Part shown: positions 14,668 through 23,710 of the stretch, piece by piece
Layout: each line of letters starts with the position of its first letter
Position numbering within the stretch: position 1 is the first letter of the stretch
Assembly (NCBI RefSeq): GCF_036227205.1
Contig: NZ_CP109442.1
Span: 9,486,001 to 9,550,000, forward strand
Direction of reading: 5' to 3'
From: Amycolatopsis sp. NBC_01480
GTDB taxonomy: Bacteria > Actinomycetota > Actinomycetes > Mycobacteriales > Pseudonocardiaceae
Length of the DNA stretch: 64,000 nt
Notes under the pieces: model-generated
What the model was told of the DNA's origin: nothing
Seen by the model: only the letters and a program-made list of their open reading frames with translations
Database searches by the model: none
Translations under genes and position numbers: made by a program

Positions 14668-14726
14668 GGGGCCTCCTTGGTCCGAGTGACTACTTCTCGT
14701 TTTCGACCTGGTGCCCACATGAATCA

Positions 14727-14761
14727 GGCCCCGCCACCGGTGTTCACCGGTTCACGGGGCC
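14727..14761 (-). promoter_or_regulatory. infC leader hairpin
   Basis: GGCCCCG and CGGGGCC enclose ACCGGTG/CACCGGT around a 2-nt loop, forming a long stem-loop in the 5' leader about 60 nt before the infC AUC codon. It lacks a T-run, so it is more likely an RNA control or stability element than a simple terminator. Its role is inferred from position only. Confidence 0.45.
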
Positions 14762-14949
14762 CGCTCTGTCTCCGATCGCGCCCGGCCATACTGACCGAAC
14801 GCTTCGCCGAAACAAGGAAAGCCGGAAGGCATTCACCGCTTCGACGAGACCGGACCCGGACACCTGAGGCGGTGACGCGGGTGGGAGCGGGGCTCCACTT
14901 GCCGCCCCCGATCGCTCAGGGGCTGGTCGCTCGTGGAAGGGTACCAGAC

Positions 14950-15309
14950 GTGTCAGATCAACCTTCGCCACCGCCCCCCTATTCCCCGGACGTCCGCGAC
15001 CTGGAGGACATCCCGAGCGTCGAGGTGATCAGCCGCGCGGCCGTGATGCTGCTGTCCGCGGGCGCCGAGCGCCTCGGCCTGGCCGACGCCGACCCGGCCA
15101 CCTCACCCCACCGCGACCTGGACGAGGCCCGCCGGCTGATCACCGCGCTGGCCGGCCTGATCACCGCCTCGGCGGAGTACCTCGGCCTGCACGCCGGCCC
15201 GCTGCGCGACGGGCTCCAGTCGCTGCAGAAGGCGTTCCGCGAGGCCTCCGTCGTGCCCGACCCGCCGGGCCAGGGCCCGGGCGAGAAGTACACCGGCCCA
15301 GTCTACTGA
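14950..15309 (+). CDS. DUF1844 domain protein
   Basis: A 119-residue soluble, mostly helical protein of unknown function. The core IPSVEVISRAAVMLLSAGAERLGL...DLDEARRLITALAGLITASAEYLG and the ending PPGQGPGEKYTGP are characteristic of the actinobacterial DUF1844 family. GTG 14950 has a GGAAGGG-like site upstream. It is divergent from infC, an arrangement found widely in actinobacteria, which supports a conserved but unknown role linked to that locus. Confidence 0.85.
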   Translation: MSDQPSPPPPYSPDVRDLEDIPSVEVISRAAVMLLSAGAERLGLADADPATSPHRDLDEARRLITALAGLITASAEYLGLHAGPLRDGLQSLQKAFREASVVPDPPGQGPGEKYTGPVY

Positions 15310-15322
15310 GCGTCCCTTTCGC

Positions 15323-15353
15323 AGGGCCCGTCCGCACGAAGCGGACGGGCCCT
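15323..15353 (+). terminator. Hairpin terminator after the DUF1844 gene
   Basis: Perfect 13-bp stem AGGGCCCGTCCGC / GCGGACGGGCCCT with a 5-nt loop, 13 bp beyond the stop. Only weak T content follows. Confidence 0.8.
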
Positions 15354-15409
15354 CGGCGTTTCCGGAGGCAGGCCGAAAGCGCGGAGTCCCTTGCGGCCGA
15401 CTCCCACTG

Positions 15410-15429
15410 ACATCTAAAATGTTAGATGT
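15410..15429. promoter_or_regulatory. Probable GntR-family autoregulatory operator
   Basis: ACATCTAA and TTAGATGT form a perfect 8-bp palindrome with a 4-bp centre that overlaps the first codons of the GntR gene. The AT-rich palindrome in GC-rich DNA is the expected form for a GntR dimer site, so the regulator probably represses itself and the translationally coupled acdS gene. Confidence 0.65.
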
Positions 15430-16075
15430 GAGTCCGCTTCCGAAAGTCAACCGGCCACTCCTGCGCGACGAGGCGTACGAGCGGATCCGGCACGCGATCA
15501 TCAACGGCACCCTGCCGGCCGGCACTTCACTCAGTGACGTCTTCCTCGCCCGGGAACTCGGGCTTTCGCGGGCGCCCGTGCGGCAGGCGCTGCTCCGGCT
15601 GGCCGAGGACGGGCTCGTCGACTCGAAGCCGCAGAGTTACACGCGGGTCGCGGAGTTCGTCGACGACGACGTTCGCGACGCGGTGCAGCTGGTGCGCGCG
15701 TTGCACGAGTTCGCCGTGCGGCAGGCGCTCCCCCGGCTCGGTCCCGCGCACGTCGCCGAGATGCGGGCGGCCAACGAGCGGTTCGCCGCGGCCGTCGGGA
15801 GCGGTGACGTCGCGGCCGCGATGACGGCCGACGACGAGCTGCACGACGTGCCCGTCCGCGTGTGCGGCAACCGCGCCATGGCAACGACGCTCGGCCGCTA
15901 CACCCCGCTGCTGCGGCGGCTCGAACACGCCCGCTTCAGCTCACTGCCCGCGCACCGCTCGGTGCAACGGCACACCGAGCTGATCGACGCCATCGCGGAC
16001 GGCGACGCCGAACGGGCCGCCGCCGTCACCTCGACCATCTGGTCCGACCTCGAGAACCTCCTGGAGACGCCATGA
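15419..16075 (+). CDS. GntR-family (FCD-type) transcriptional regulator
   Basis: A 218-residue regulator. The winged helix covers about residues 15-75 ([16 protein letters not shown]..., [21 protein letters not shown]). An FCD ligand domain follows, with Asp/His metal-site candidates in [11 protein letters not shown] and the HR..H of [14 protein letters not shown]. The start is either ATG 15419, inside the palindrome, or GTG 15428; neither has a ribosome site, so a leaderless transcript is possible. Its stop overlaps acdS as ATGA, so it probably senses an amino-acid-related ligand and controls that gene. Confidence 0.88.
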   Translation: MLDVSPLPKVNRPLLRDEAYERIRHAIINGTLPAGTSLSDVFLARELGLSRAPVRQALLRLAEDGLVDSKPQSYTRVAEFVDDDVRDAVQLVRALHEFAVRQALPRLGPAHVAEMRAANERFAAAVGSGDVAAAMTADDELHDVPVRVCGNRAMATTLGRYTPLLRRLEHARFSSLPAHRSVQRHTELIDAIADGDAERAAAVTSTIWSDLENLLETP

Positions 16076-17070
16076 CGCTCGCCGACTTCCCGCGCTTCCC
16101 GCTGCTGATCGGCCCGTCGCCGGTGCACCGGCTCGACCGGCTGACCGAGCACCTCGGCGGCGCGGCCGTGTGGGCCAAGCGGGAGGACCTCAACTCCGGC
16201 CTCGCTTACGGCGGAAACAAGACCCGCAAGCTCGAGTACCTCGTGGCGGACGCGCTGGCCCAGGGCGCGGACACGCTCGTCTCGATCGGCGGCGTGCAGT
16301 CGAACCACACCCGCCAGGTCGCGGCCGCGGCGGCGCGCGCCGGGCTGAAAGCCGTGCTGGTGCAGGAAAGCTGGGTGGACTGGCACGACCCGCTGCATGA
16401 CAAAGTCGGCAACATCCAGCTCTCGCGCATCCTCGGCGCGGACGTGCGGCTCGTCGACGCGGGCTTCGGCATCGGCTTCAAGGAGAGCTGGGAACGGGTC
16501 GTCGCCGAGATCGAGGCCGACGGCGGGAAGCCGTACGCGATCCCGGCCGGCGCCTCGGACCACCGGCTCGGCGGGCTCGGCTTCGCGAACTGGGTGCTGG
16601 AACTCGAGCAGCAGGAACGCGAGCTGGGCGTTTTCTTCGACACCATCGTGGTCTGCTCGGTGACCGGCAGCACGCAGGCAGGCATGGTGGCGGGCGTGGC
16701 GCTGAGCGGACAGCCGCGCAAGGTGCTCGGGATCGACGCCTCGGCCAAGCCCGGCGAGACCCGCGACCAGATCACCCGGATCGCCAAGGCGACGGCCGAT
16801 CTCGTCGGCGCGCCCGGCATCGACGAGGTGCTGCTGGACGAGCGGTACCACGCCGGCGTCTACGGCGTCCCGGACGAGTCCACTTTGGACGCGATCCGCA
16901 CCGCCGCGCGGCTGGAGGGCATGATCACCGACCCGGTGTACGAGGGCAAGTCCATGGCCGGGCTGATCGACCTGGTGCGCAGCGGCGAAATCCCGAGCGG
17001 GTCCAACGTGCTCTACGCCCACCTCGGCGGCCAGCCCGCGATCAACGCGTACACCAGCGTGCTGGGCTGA
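16072..17070 (+). CDS. acdS: 1-aminocyclopropane-1-carboxylate deaminase
   Basis: PLP enzyme opening ACC, the plant ethylene precursor, to 2-oxobutyrate and ammonia. The 332-residue product has the PLP lysine K50 in [12 protein letters not shown]. Glu291 (VYEGKS) and Leu318 (YAHLGG) match the positions that separate true ACC deaminases from D-cysteine desulfhydrases. ATG 16072 overlaps the GntR stop by 4 bp. The gene suits a soil or plant-associated lifestyle. The enzyme class is well supported; substrate use would need an assay. Confidence 0.9.
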   Translation: MTLADFPRFPLLIGPSPVHRLDRLTEHLGGAAVWAKREDLNSGLAYGGNKTRKLEYLVADALAQGADTLVSIGGVQSNHTRQVAAAAARAGLKAVLVQESWVDWHDPLHDKVGNIQLSRILGADVRLVDAGFGIGFKESWERVVAEIEADGGKPYAIPAGASDHRLGGLGFANWVLELEQQERELGVFFDTIVVCSVTGSTQAGMVAGVALSGQPRKVLGIDASAKPGETRDQITRIAKATADLVGAPGIDEVLLDERYHAGVYGVPDESTLDAIRTAARLEGMITDPVYEGKSMAGLIDLVRSGEIPSGSNVLYAHLGGQPAINAYTSVLG

Positions 17071-17074
17071 CGAA

Positions 17075-17107
17075 GGTGCCGGGGCCCGTTGAAAAGGCCC
17101 CGGCACC
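17075..17107. terminator. Bidirectional terminator between acdS and ridA-like gene
   Basis: GGTGCCGGGGCC and GGCCCCGGCACC form a 12-bp stem with a 9-nt loop in the 45-bp gap between two convergent genes, so it can serve both strands. Confidence 0.8.
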
Positions 17108-17115
17108 GCCAGGTG

Positions 17116-17502
17116 TCAGTCGAGGACGGCGAGCACGTCGATCTCCACCAGGAGACCGGCGGGCAGGCCGACGTACACCGTCGTGCGGGCCGCGTGCGGG
17201 GCCTCGCCGATCAGCTCGTTGTAGACCTCGTTGAACGGGCCGAAGTGGCTCGTGTCGGTGAGGTACACCCGCACCATGACGGCGTCGTCGAGGCTCGAGC
17301 CGCCCTCCGCGAGCACGGTCCGCAGGTTCTTGAACACCTGCCGGGTCTGCCCGGCGATGTCGTCGCCCACGATGGCGCCGGTGGCCGCGTCGAAGGCGAC
17401 CATCCCGGCGACCTGGAGGATGTTGCCCTTGCGGACGGCCTGCGAGAACTTCGCCGGCGGCTTCGGCGCGTTCTCGGTGGTGATCGCCGTCTTGCCCATC
17501 AT
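17116..17502 (-). CDS. RidA (YjgF/YER057c/UK114) family enamine/imine deaminase
   Basis: A 128-residue trimer-forming enzyme that hydrolyses reactive 2-aminoacrylate and related imines released by PLP dehydratases. The conserved arginine is in MVRVYLTDTSHFGPFNEVYNE, and the C-terminal LPAGLLVEIDVLAV strand is typical. ATG 17502 overlaps the IclR stop (ATGA) and has GAAAGGGG upstream. It is last in a kinase-IclR-RidA operon. The PLP D-serine-deaminase-like enzyme encoded divergently would generate just the enamine that RidA clears. Confidence 0.9.
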   Translation of the reverse strand: MMGKTAITTENAPKPPAKFSQAVRKGNILQVAGMVAFDAATGAIVGDDIAGQTRQVFKNLRTVLAEGGSSLDDAVMVRVYLTDTSHFGPFNEVYNELIGEAPHAARTTVYVGLPAGLLVEIDVLAVLD

Positions 17503-18257
17503 TGCCCCTTTCCGTTCTCCGTCCATCCACTGTGGACGGAAGCTTCCTTCGTGGCCGCCAGCAGCTCCGGCACGAGCGCGAGCAGGCCCTCGTAGTCGAG
17601 CAGCACCTTCGGCACGGACATCGACGCGGCGGCGAGCACCTCTCCCCCGCCGCCGCGGATCGGCGCGGCGACGCAGTGGATGAAGTCCTCGTGCTCGGCG
17701 TTGTCCACTGCGTACCCGCGCGCGGCGACCTTGTCCAGCTCGGCCAGGTACGCCTCGGGTGAGCTGATCGTGTTCGGCGTCAGCACCACGTAGTCGATGC
17801 CGCGCGCGAGTGCCTCACGCCGTTCGCGCGGCATCGCCGAGACGAGCACCTTGCCCACCGCCGTGCAGTGCAGCGGCGCGCGCTTGCCGATCCGCGAGTA
17901 CATCCGGACCGAGTGCCGGCCCTCGTACTTGTCGATGTAGACGACCTCGCCGTCCTCGTAGGTCGCCAGGTGCACGGTGTGGCCGGTGCGCTCGTTCAGC
18001 GCGGCGAGCGCCTCGGCCGAGCTGCGCCGGACGTCGCGGTCCTCCAGCGCCTGGCTCGCCAGGTCGAACAACGCGCTGCCGAGCCGGTAGTACCGGGTCC
18101 CCTCGCGGCGGACGAAGTGGTGCGACTCAAGAGTGCGCAACAATCGCAGCACGGTCGTCTTGTGCACGCCGACCTCTTCGGCCAGCTGGTCCAGCGTCTT
18201 CGCCCCCTGCGCGAGCCCGGCCAGCAGCGTCAACGCGCGGTCCAAGCTCTGGCTCAT
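17499..18257 (-). CDS. IclR-family transcriptional regulator
   Basis: A 252-residue regulator with an N-terminal winged helix (QLAEEVGVHKTTVLRLLRTLESHHFVRR, about 23-53). The C-terminal IclR effector domain (RTGHTVHLATYEDGEVVYIDK..., APLHCTAVGKVLVSAM, AAPIRGGGGEVLAAASMS) is complete. It lies 34 bp after the kinase gene and overlaps RidA. It likely controls the divergent D-amino-acid operon through the palindromes at 19345-19371. The inducer is unknown; an N-acyl-D-amino acid, D-amino acid or keto acid would fit. Confidence 0.9.
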   Translation of the reverse strand: MSQSLDRALTLLAGLAQGAKTLDQLAEEVGVHKTTVLRLLRTLESHHFVRREGTRYYRLGSALFDLASQALEDRDVRRSSAEALAALNERTGHTVHLATYEDGEVVYIDKYEGRHSVRMYSRIGKRAPLHCTAVGKVLVSAMPRERREALARGIDYVVLTPNTISSPEAYLAELDKVAARGYAVDNAEHEDFIHCVAAPIRGGGGEVLAAASMSVPKVLLDYEGLLALVPELLAATKEASVHSGWTENGKGQ

Positions 18258-18291
18258 GCCGTCTCCGCAGCGAAAAACACCTCGAGGTGAC

Positions 18292-19272
18292 TCACGCGAG
18301 CACCAGTCCTTCCGCGGTCAGCCGCGCCGCGGCCCATTCCTCGGAGCCGGCGCGCAGCAGTGATTCCACCACGTCCGGGGCCAGCGGCGTGCCGACGTCG
18401 TCGTGGGTCAGCAGGGTGGCGGCGGCCTGGAGGTGGCCGCGGCGCAGGCGGGTCGCCGGGTCGGCGCCGCGGAGGGTGGCGGCCAGGAAGCCGGCGGCGA
18501 AGGCGTCTCCGGCGCCGACCGGCTCGACCACATCCACGCTCAACGCGGGCGCGAACAACGGTGGCGCGTCGCCCTCGACCAGCGTCGCGCCGTGTTCGCC
18601 GTGCTTGACGACCAGCGTGCGCACCGCGGGCAGCAGTTCGCGCAACCGGCCGGGATCACCGGTCCCCCACACCCGCGCGGCCTCGTCGTCGCCGGTCAGC
18701 ACGAGGTCGGCCCGGGCGGCCAGGTCCGCGAGCACCGAGACGTCGTGATCGGCCCACAGCACCGGGCGGTGATTGACGTCGAAGGACACCAGCAGGTCGC
18801 CGCGCGGCGCGTCGAGCAGGGCGCGCACGAGCGCCAGACAGCTGTCCGAAAGGGCGGGCGTGATCCCGGACAGGTGCAGTACGCGGACGCCGCGCAGGTC
18901 CAGCCGGGACAGCAGGCCCGGCCCCATCCCGGACGCCGCGGAGCCCGCGCGGTAGTAGCGCACCGGGCTGCCCTGGGCGCCGCTTTCCTTGATGTACAAG
19001 CCGGTCGGGCGCACCGGGTCGACCGCGACGCCGCTGACGTCGACCCCGGCGGCGGCGATCTCGCGGACCAGCGCGCGGCCGAACGGGTCGTCGCCGACCG
19101 CGCTGACCCAGCCGCTGCGCACGCCGAGCGCGGGCAGGTGGCAGGCCACATTGGACTCCGCGCCGCCGATCGTGCGCACCCAGCTGCGAACCTCCTCCGG
19201 CGGACCGGGCTCGGCCGGCACGAACAGGGCCATCGACTCGCCGATGCAGAGCACCTCGGGCGCGCTGGTCAC
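18292..19272 (-). CDS. PfkB-family carbohydrate kinase (2-keto-3-deoxygluconate kinase-like)
   Basis: A 326-residue ribokinase-fold kinase. It has the N-terminal GGAESNVACHLPALG motif and the C-terminal signature VEPVGAGDAFAAGFLAATL, whose Asp is the catalytic base. Best resemblance is to KDG-type sugar kinases. The start is GTG 19272. First gene of the minus-strand operon, divergent from the D-amino-acid genes. A sugar-acid kinase next to a GntP permease could point to acidic sugars, or the kinase may act on a sugar released with the D-amino acid. The substrate is not determined. Confidence 0.82.
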   Translation of the reverse strand: MTSAPEVLCIGESMALFVPAEPGPPEEVRSWVRTIGGAESNVACHLPALGVRSGWVSAVGDDPFGRALVREIAAAGVDVSGVAVDPVRPTGLYIKESGAQGSPVRYYRAGSAASGMGPGLLSRLDLRGVRVLHLSGITPALSDSCLALVRALLDAPRGDLLVSFDVNHRPVLWADHDVSVLADLAARADLVLTGDDEAARVWGTGDPGRLRELLPAVRTLVVKHGEHGATLVEGDAPPLFAPALSVDVVEPVGAGDAFAAGFLAATLRGADPATRLRRGHLQAAATLLTHDDVGTPLAPDVVESLLRAGSEEWAAARLTAEGLVLA

Positions 19273-19298
19273 TGAATGTCTCCCCGTTCTTCACCCCG

Positions 19299-19371
19299 TT
19301 GACCGTTAGCGACCCGGATGCTACACCTATGTCGCGCATTCTGCGCAACGTTCGTTGCAACATACGCAACC
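19299..19371 (+). promoter_or_regulatory. Promoter and IclR-type operators of the D-amino-acid operon
   Basis: TTGACC (19299-19304) and TACACC (19322-19327) are exactly 17 bp apart. Just downstream are GCAACGTTCGTTGC (19345-19358), a perfect 6+2+6 palindrome, and an overlapping GTTGC-N7-GCAAC (19355-19371). Such sites between the transcript start and the gene could let a dimeric IclR protein block elongation or initiation. Because the -10 lies downstream of ATG 19299, that ATG cannot be the translation start. Confidence 0.65.
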
Positions 19372-19385
19372 GAGGTCGACCACCC

Positions 19386-20690
19386 ATGGACAGTTCCGAG
19401 AACGCCGCATTGACCGCCGCCGTCCGCGCCGGCCGCCAGGAACGGATCGACTGGCGGTTCCGGTCGATCGCGCCCGCGCTCGCCGGGCTGACCCTCGACG
19501 AGGCCGCGGCCCGTCGCGCGAACCTGTTCGACGACGGCTTCTTCGGCCCCTTCGTGGTGCTCGACGGGGCCGCGCTGGAGCACAACCTGACGACGATGGC
19601 CGCCTGGTGCGCCACCCGCGGGATCGCGCTCGCGCCGCACGGCAAGACCACGATGGCGCCGCAGCTGTTCGCCCGCCAGCTCGCGCACGGCGCGTGGGGC
19701 CTCACCGCCGCGAACGCCGGGCACCTGCGGGTCTACCGCGCGTTCGGCGTGCGGCGGATCATGCTGGCCAACCAGCTGGTCGACCCGTCCGCGCTGCGCT
19801 GGCTGGCCGGCGAGCTGGCCGCGGACCCGGGCTTCGAGTTCGCCTGCTGGGTCGACTCGGTCCGCAGCGTCGACCTGATGACCGACGCACTGGCCGGCTC
19901 GCCGCGTCCGGTCGACGTGCTGGTGGAGCTGGGCGCGGACGGTGGCCGCACCGGCGTCCGCGACACCGCGACCGCGCTCGCCATCGCCGAGGCGGTCGCG
20001 AACAGCCCGGTGTTGCGGCTGCGCGGCACCGGCGGTTACGAGGGCTCGCTCTCGCACGGCACCGACGAAGCGGCGCTGACGAAGATCAGCTCCTATGTGG
20101 ACGATCTGCGTGAGCTGACGATCTCGCTGGCGGGCAACGGACTGCTCGCCGAGGGCCAAGTGCTCGTGACCGGCGGCGGCAGCGCGTACTTCGACCGCGT
20201 GGCCGACGAGCTGACCAAGCCCTGGCCGAACGGCCTCGACGTGCTGCCGATCCTGCGCAGCGGCGCGTACGTCACCCACGACGACGGCTTCTACCGCGAG
20301 ATCTCCCCGCTCGGCGAGCACCCGCGGATCGCCGGGGTCGAGGGCTTCCGCCCCGCGCTGCACGGGTGGGCGCAGGCGACGTCGAAGCCGTCGGACACCC
20401 TGGCCCTGCTCACCGCAGGCAAGCGCGACCTGCCGTTCGACGAGGGGATGCCGGAGCCGCAGCTGGTGCGCCACAACGGCATCGTCACCGAGCTGACCGG
20501 GCACACCGTGCCGAAGATGAACGACCAGCACACGTTCCTCACGCTGCCGCCCGGCTCGCCGGTCGACGTCGGCGACTGGGTGCGGCTGGGCCTCTCGCAC
20601 CCGTGCACGACGTTCGACAAGTGGCCGCTGGTCCCGGTGGTGGACGCCGACGGCGAGACCGTCACCGACTTCGTCCGGACGTGGTTCTGA
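19386..20690 (+). CDS. D-serine deaminase-like PLP enzyme (fold type III)
   Basis: A 434-residue protein of the alanine-racemase-N / D-serine-dehydratase-like family. The PLP lysine is in APHGKTTMAPQLF. The metal-site motif SHPCTTFDKW near the C terminus is that of the eukaryotic-type D-serine dehydratase and D-threonine aldolase clan. ATG 19386 is downstream of a good promoter; an upstream in-frame ATG at 19299 lies in the -35. Probable job: removing the amino group from D-amino acids freed by the next gene's product. Exact substrate and deaminase versus aldolase activity are open. Confidence 0.82.
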   Translation: MDSSENAALTAAVRAGRQERIDWRFRSIAPALAGLTLDEAAARRANLFDDGFFGPFVVLDGAALEHNLTTMAAWCATRGIALAPHGKTTMAPQLFARQLAHGAWGLTAANAGHLRVYRAFGVRRIMLANQLVDPSALRWLAGELAADPGFEFACWVDSVRSVDLMTDALAGSPRPVDVLVELGADGGRTGVRDTATALAIAEAVANSPVLRLRGTGGYEGSLSHGTDEAALTKISSYVDDLRELTISLAGNGLLAEGQVLVTGGGSAYFDRVADELTKPWPNGLDVLPILRSGAYVTHDDGFYREISPLGEHPRIAGVEGFRPALHGWAQATSKPSDTLALLTAGKRDLPFDEGMPEPQLVRHNGIVTELTGHTVPKMNDQHTFLTLPPGSPVDVGDWVRLGLSHPCTTFDKWPLVPVVDADGETVTDFVRTWF

Positions 20691-22285
20691 TGGACCTGGT
20701 GATCCGCGGGGCCCAGGTCGCCGACGGCACCGGGTCCGAGCTCGCCCGCCACGACGTCGGGATCACCGACGGCCGGATCGCCGGCGTCGCCGAGCCCGGA
20801 TCGCTGACCGGACACCGGATCCTGGACGCCGGCGGGCTCGTGCTCGCGCCGGGCTTCATCGACATGCACTCGCACTCCGACCTCCAGCTGCTCGCGAAGC
20901 CGGACCATCTCGCGAAGGTCTCCCAGGGCGTCACCACCGAGGTGCTCGGCCAGGACGGGCTGTCCTACGCGCCGGTCGACGACACCGTGCTCGAAGCCCT
21001 GCGCCAGCAGCTCTCCGGCTGGAACGACGACCCGGCCGGCTTCGACTGGAACTGGCGCTCGGTCGGCGAGTACCTGGACCGGCTCGACGCGGGCGTCGCG
21101 GTGAACGCCGCCTACCTCGTGCCGCAGGGCACCGTGCGGATGCTCGCGCTGGGCTGGGAGGACCGGCCCGCGACCGACGCGGAAATGGCGCGGATGAAGG
21201 AACTCGTGGCGACCGGGCTGCGCGAAGGCGCCTTCGGGATGTCGTCCGGCCTCACGTACACGCCCGGGATGTACGCCGACACGGCCGAACTCGTCGAGCT
21301 GTGTCAGGTGGTCGGCGAGCACGGCGGCTACTACAGCCCGCACCACCGCAGCTACGGCAAGGGCGCGCTGGAGGCGTTCGCGGAGATGGTCGACGTCTCA
21401 CGCCGCTCGGGCTGCCCGCTGCACCTCGCGCACGCCACGATGAACTTCTCCGTCAACAAGGGCAAGGCGCCGGACCTGCTGCGGCTGCTGGACAACGCCC
21501 TCGACGACGGCTGCGACATCACCCTCGACACCTACCCGTACCTGCCCGGCGCCACCTACCTCTCGGCCCTGCTGCCGAGCTGGGCCACCGAGGGCGGGCT
21601 GGACGCGACGCTGGCCCGGCTGTCCGATGTGGACACCCGGGAGCGGATCCGCGCCGAGATCGAGGAGTCCGGTTCGGACGGTGCGCACGGCGTGCCGATC
21701 GACTGGGACGCCATCGAAATCAACGGCGTCCGCAACGCCGGCAACGCCGCGCTGGTCGGCCACAGCGTCGCCGCGTCCGCGCGGGCCGCCGGCCGCCCGC
21801 CGTCGGAGCTGTACTTCGACACCCTGCTCGACGAGCGCCTCGGCACCTCCTGCCTGATGCACGTGGGGCACGAGGAGAACGTGCAGGCGATCATGCGGCA
21901 CCGCACGCACACCGGCGGCTCCGACGGGCTGCTGGTCGGCGACCGGCCGCACCCGCGCTCCTGGGGCACGTTCCCCCGCTACCTGGCCCGCTACGTCCGT
22001 GACCTGGGCGTGCTCGGGCTGGCCGACTGCGTCGCGCACCTCACCGGGCGCGCGGCACGGCGGCTGCGGCTCGCCGACCGGGGGCTCGTGCGCCCCGGGT
22101 ACGCGGCCGACCTGGTGCTCTTCGACCCCGCCACGGTCGCCGACACCGCCACGTTCGACGCCCCGAGGCAGCCCGCCGAAGGGATCCCCCATGTCTTCGT
22201 GAACGGCGTCGCCGCGATCGAGGACGGCCACCCCACCGGCGCTCTGGCCGGCCGTTCTCTTCGTCACCCCGGGAGGGGCCGATGA
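20690..22285 (+). CDS. N-acyl-D-amino-acid deacylase (D-aminoacylase family)
   Basis: A 531-residue amidohydrolase-superfamily enzyme releasing D-amino acids from N-acyl derivatives. It has the first metal motif DMHSHSD near residue 65, then HHRSYG, HLAHATMN and the catalytic-Asp motif TGGSDGLLVG in D-aminoacylase order. The C-terminal RLADRGLVRPGYAADLVLFDP is the usual closing beta-sandwich segment. ATG 20690 shares one base with the preceding stop (TGATG), and its own stop overlaps the permease. These are signs of tight coupling in a single catabolic operon. Confidence 0.9.
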   Translation: MDLVIRGAQVADGTGSELARHDVGITDGRIAGVAEPGSLTGHRILDAGGLVLAPGFIDMHSHSDLQLLAKPDHLAKVSQGVTTEVLGQDGLSYAPVDDTVLEALRQQLSGWNDDPAGFDWNWRSVGEYLDRLDAGVAVNAAYLVPQGTVRMLALGWEDRPATDAEMARMKELVATGLREGAFGMSSGLTYTPGMYADTAELVELCQVVGEHGGYYSPHHRSYGKGALEAFAEMVDVSRRSGCPLHLAHATMNFSVNKGKAPDLLRLLDNALDDGCDITLDTYPYLPGATYLSALLPSWATEGGLDATLARLSDVDTRERIRAEIEESGSDGAHGVPIDWDAIEINGVRNAGNAALVGHSVAASARAAGRPPSELYFDTLLDERLGTSCLMHVGHEENVQAIMRHRTHTGGSDGLLVGDRPHPRSWGTFPRYLARYVRDLGVLGLADCVAHLTGRAARRLRLADRGLVRPGYAADLVLFDPATVADTATFDAPRQPAEGIPHVFVNGVAAIEDGHPTGALAGRSLRHPGRGR

Positions 22286-23673
22286 TCCACTGGCTGCACA
22301 CCACCACGGGCGGGCTGCTCACGCTCGCCGCCGTCTCGATCGCCGTCCTGCTCGTCCTGATCATCAAGGTGAAGGTCGAGCCGTTCATCGCGCTGATCGT
22401 GGTCGGCCTGCTCACCGCGCTGGCCGCCGGGCTGCCCGTGGGCACCCTGGTCGGCACGGCGCAGAAGACCTCGGACTCCTTGCTGGAGAAGGGGTTCGGC
22501 AGCATCCTCGGGCACATCACCGCGATCATCGGCCTGGGCACGCTGCTCGGCTCGATCCTGGAGAAATCCGGCGGCGCCAAGGTGCTGACCGCGGCGTTGC
22601 TGCGTTCGTTCGGCGAGAAGCGCGCCCCGCTGGCGATGGGCCTGTCCGGCCTGATCTTCGGCATCCCGGTGTTCTTCGACATCGGCATCTTCGTGCTGGC
22701 GCCACTGGTCTACGCCGCGGCGAAGCAGGGCGGCCGCTCGATCGTGCTGTACGCCATGCCGCTGCTGGCCGGACTGTCGATCACGCACGCGTTCATCCCG
22801 CCACACCCCGGCCCGGTCGCGGCCGCCGGGCTGCTGCACGTGGACCTCGGCTGGCTGATCCTGATGGGCGCGATCTGCGGCATCCCGGCCTGGTTCATCG
22901 GCGGCATCCTGTACTCGACCTGGATCGGCAAGCGGGTGAACGTGCCGCTGGCCGAGGAGTTCGCCAAGCTGGCCGGTGAAGCCGAGGACGAAACCGAGAA
23001 CCCGCCTTCGCTCGGACTGGTCAGCGGCATCATCGCGATCCCGCTCGTGCTGATCCTCGCGGGCACGTTCGGGAGCATCCTGCTGCCCAAGAACTCCAGC
23101 GCCGCCGGGGTCGCGGCCTTCCTGGGCACCCCGGCGATCGCGCTGACGATCGCCACCCTGCTGGCGTCCTGGCTGCTGGGCCACCGCCGCGGGATGACCG
23201 GCGCCCAGCTGGGCGAGCTTTCGGCCGCGGCGCTGCGGCCGGTCGCGATGATCCTGCTGGTGGTCGGCGCGGGCTCGTTCTTCGGGGCCGTGCTGTCCGC
23301 GACCGGCATCGGCCAGGCGGTTGCCGGCTCGCTGGGCGATGCCGGGCTGCCGGTGATCCTGGCGGCATACGTGATCAGCTGCGGCATGCGCATCGCGCAG
23401 GGCTCGGCGACCGTCGCGATCGTGACCACCAGCGGCATCGTCGCGCCGACGGTGATGCAGCTGCACTACTCGCAGGCGCAGCTGGCACTGGTCGTCGTCG
23501 CGATCTCGGCCGGCTCGATCATCGCCTCGCACGTGAACGACGGCGGGTTCTGGATCGTGTCCCGCTACTTCGGACTGACCGTGCCGAACACGCTGAAAAC
23601 CTGGACCGCGCTGGAAACAGTCCTTTCCGTCAGCGGTTTCGCCGTGGCAGCATTGGCCATGCTAGTGGTCTGA
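22282..23673 (+). CDS. GntP-family permease
   Basis: A 463-residue integral membrane protein with about 12-14 hydrophobic segments, of the gluconate:H+ symporter family. This family also contains the D-serine transporter DsdX. Conserved stretches include FGIPVFFDIGIFVLAPLVYA, PPHPGPVAAA and CGMRIAQGSATVA. ATG 22282 overlaps the deacylase stop and has GGAGGGG upstream. In this context I favour import of D-serine-like or N-acyl-D-amino acids over gluconate, but the sugar-acid kinase next door keeps that alternative alive. Confidence 0.9.
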   Translation: MIHWLHTTTGGLLTLAAVSIAVLLVLIIKVKVEPFIALIVVGLLTALAAGLPVGTLVGTAQKTSDSLLEKGFGSILGHITAIIGLGTLLGSILEKSGGAKVLTAALLRSFGEKRAPLAMGLSGLIFGIPVFFDIGIFVLAPLVYAAAKQGGRSIVLYAMPLLAGLSITHAFIPPHPGPVAAAGLLHVDLGWLILMGAICGIPAWFIGGILYSTWIGKRVNVPLAEEFAKLAGEAEDETENPPSLGLVSGIIAIPLVLILAGTFGSILLPKNSSAAGVAAFLGTPAIALTIATLLASWLLGHRRGMTGAQLGELSAAALRPVAMILLVVGAGSFFGAVLSATGIGQAVAGSLGDAGLPVILAAYVISCGMRIAQGSATVAIVTTSGIVAPTVMQLHYSQAQLALVVVAISAGSIIASHVNDGGFWIVSRYFGLTVPNTLKTWTALETVLSVSGFAVAALAMLVV

Positions 23674-23710
23674 ACCACATCCGGTCCCCTCACTGTTGGG
23701 AGATACCACG

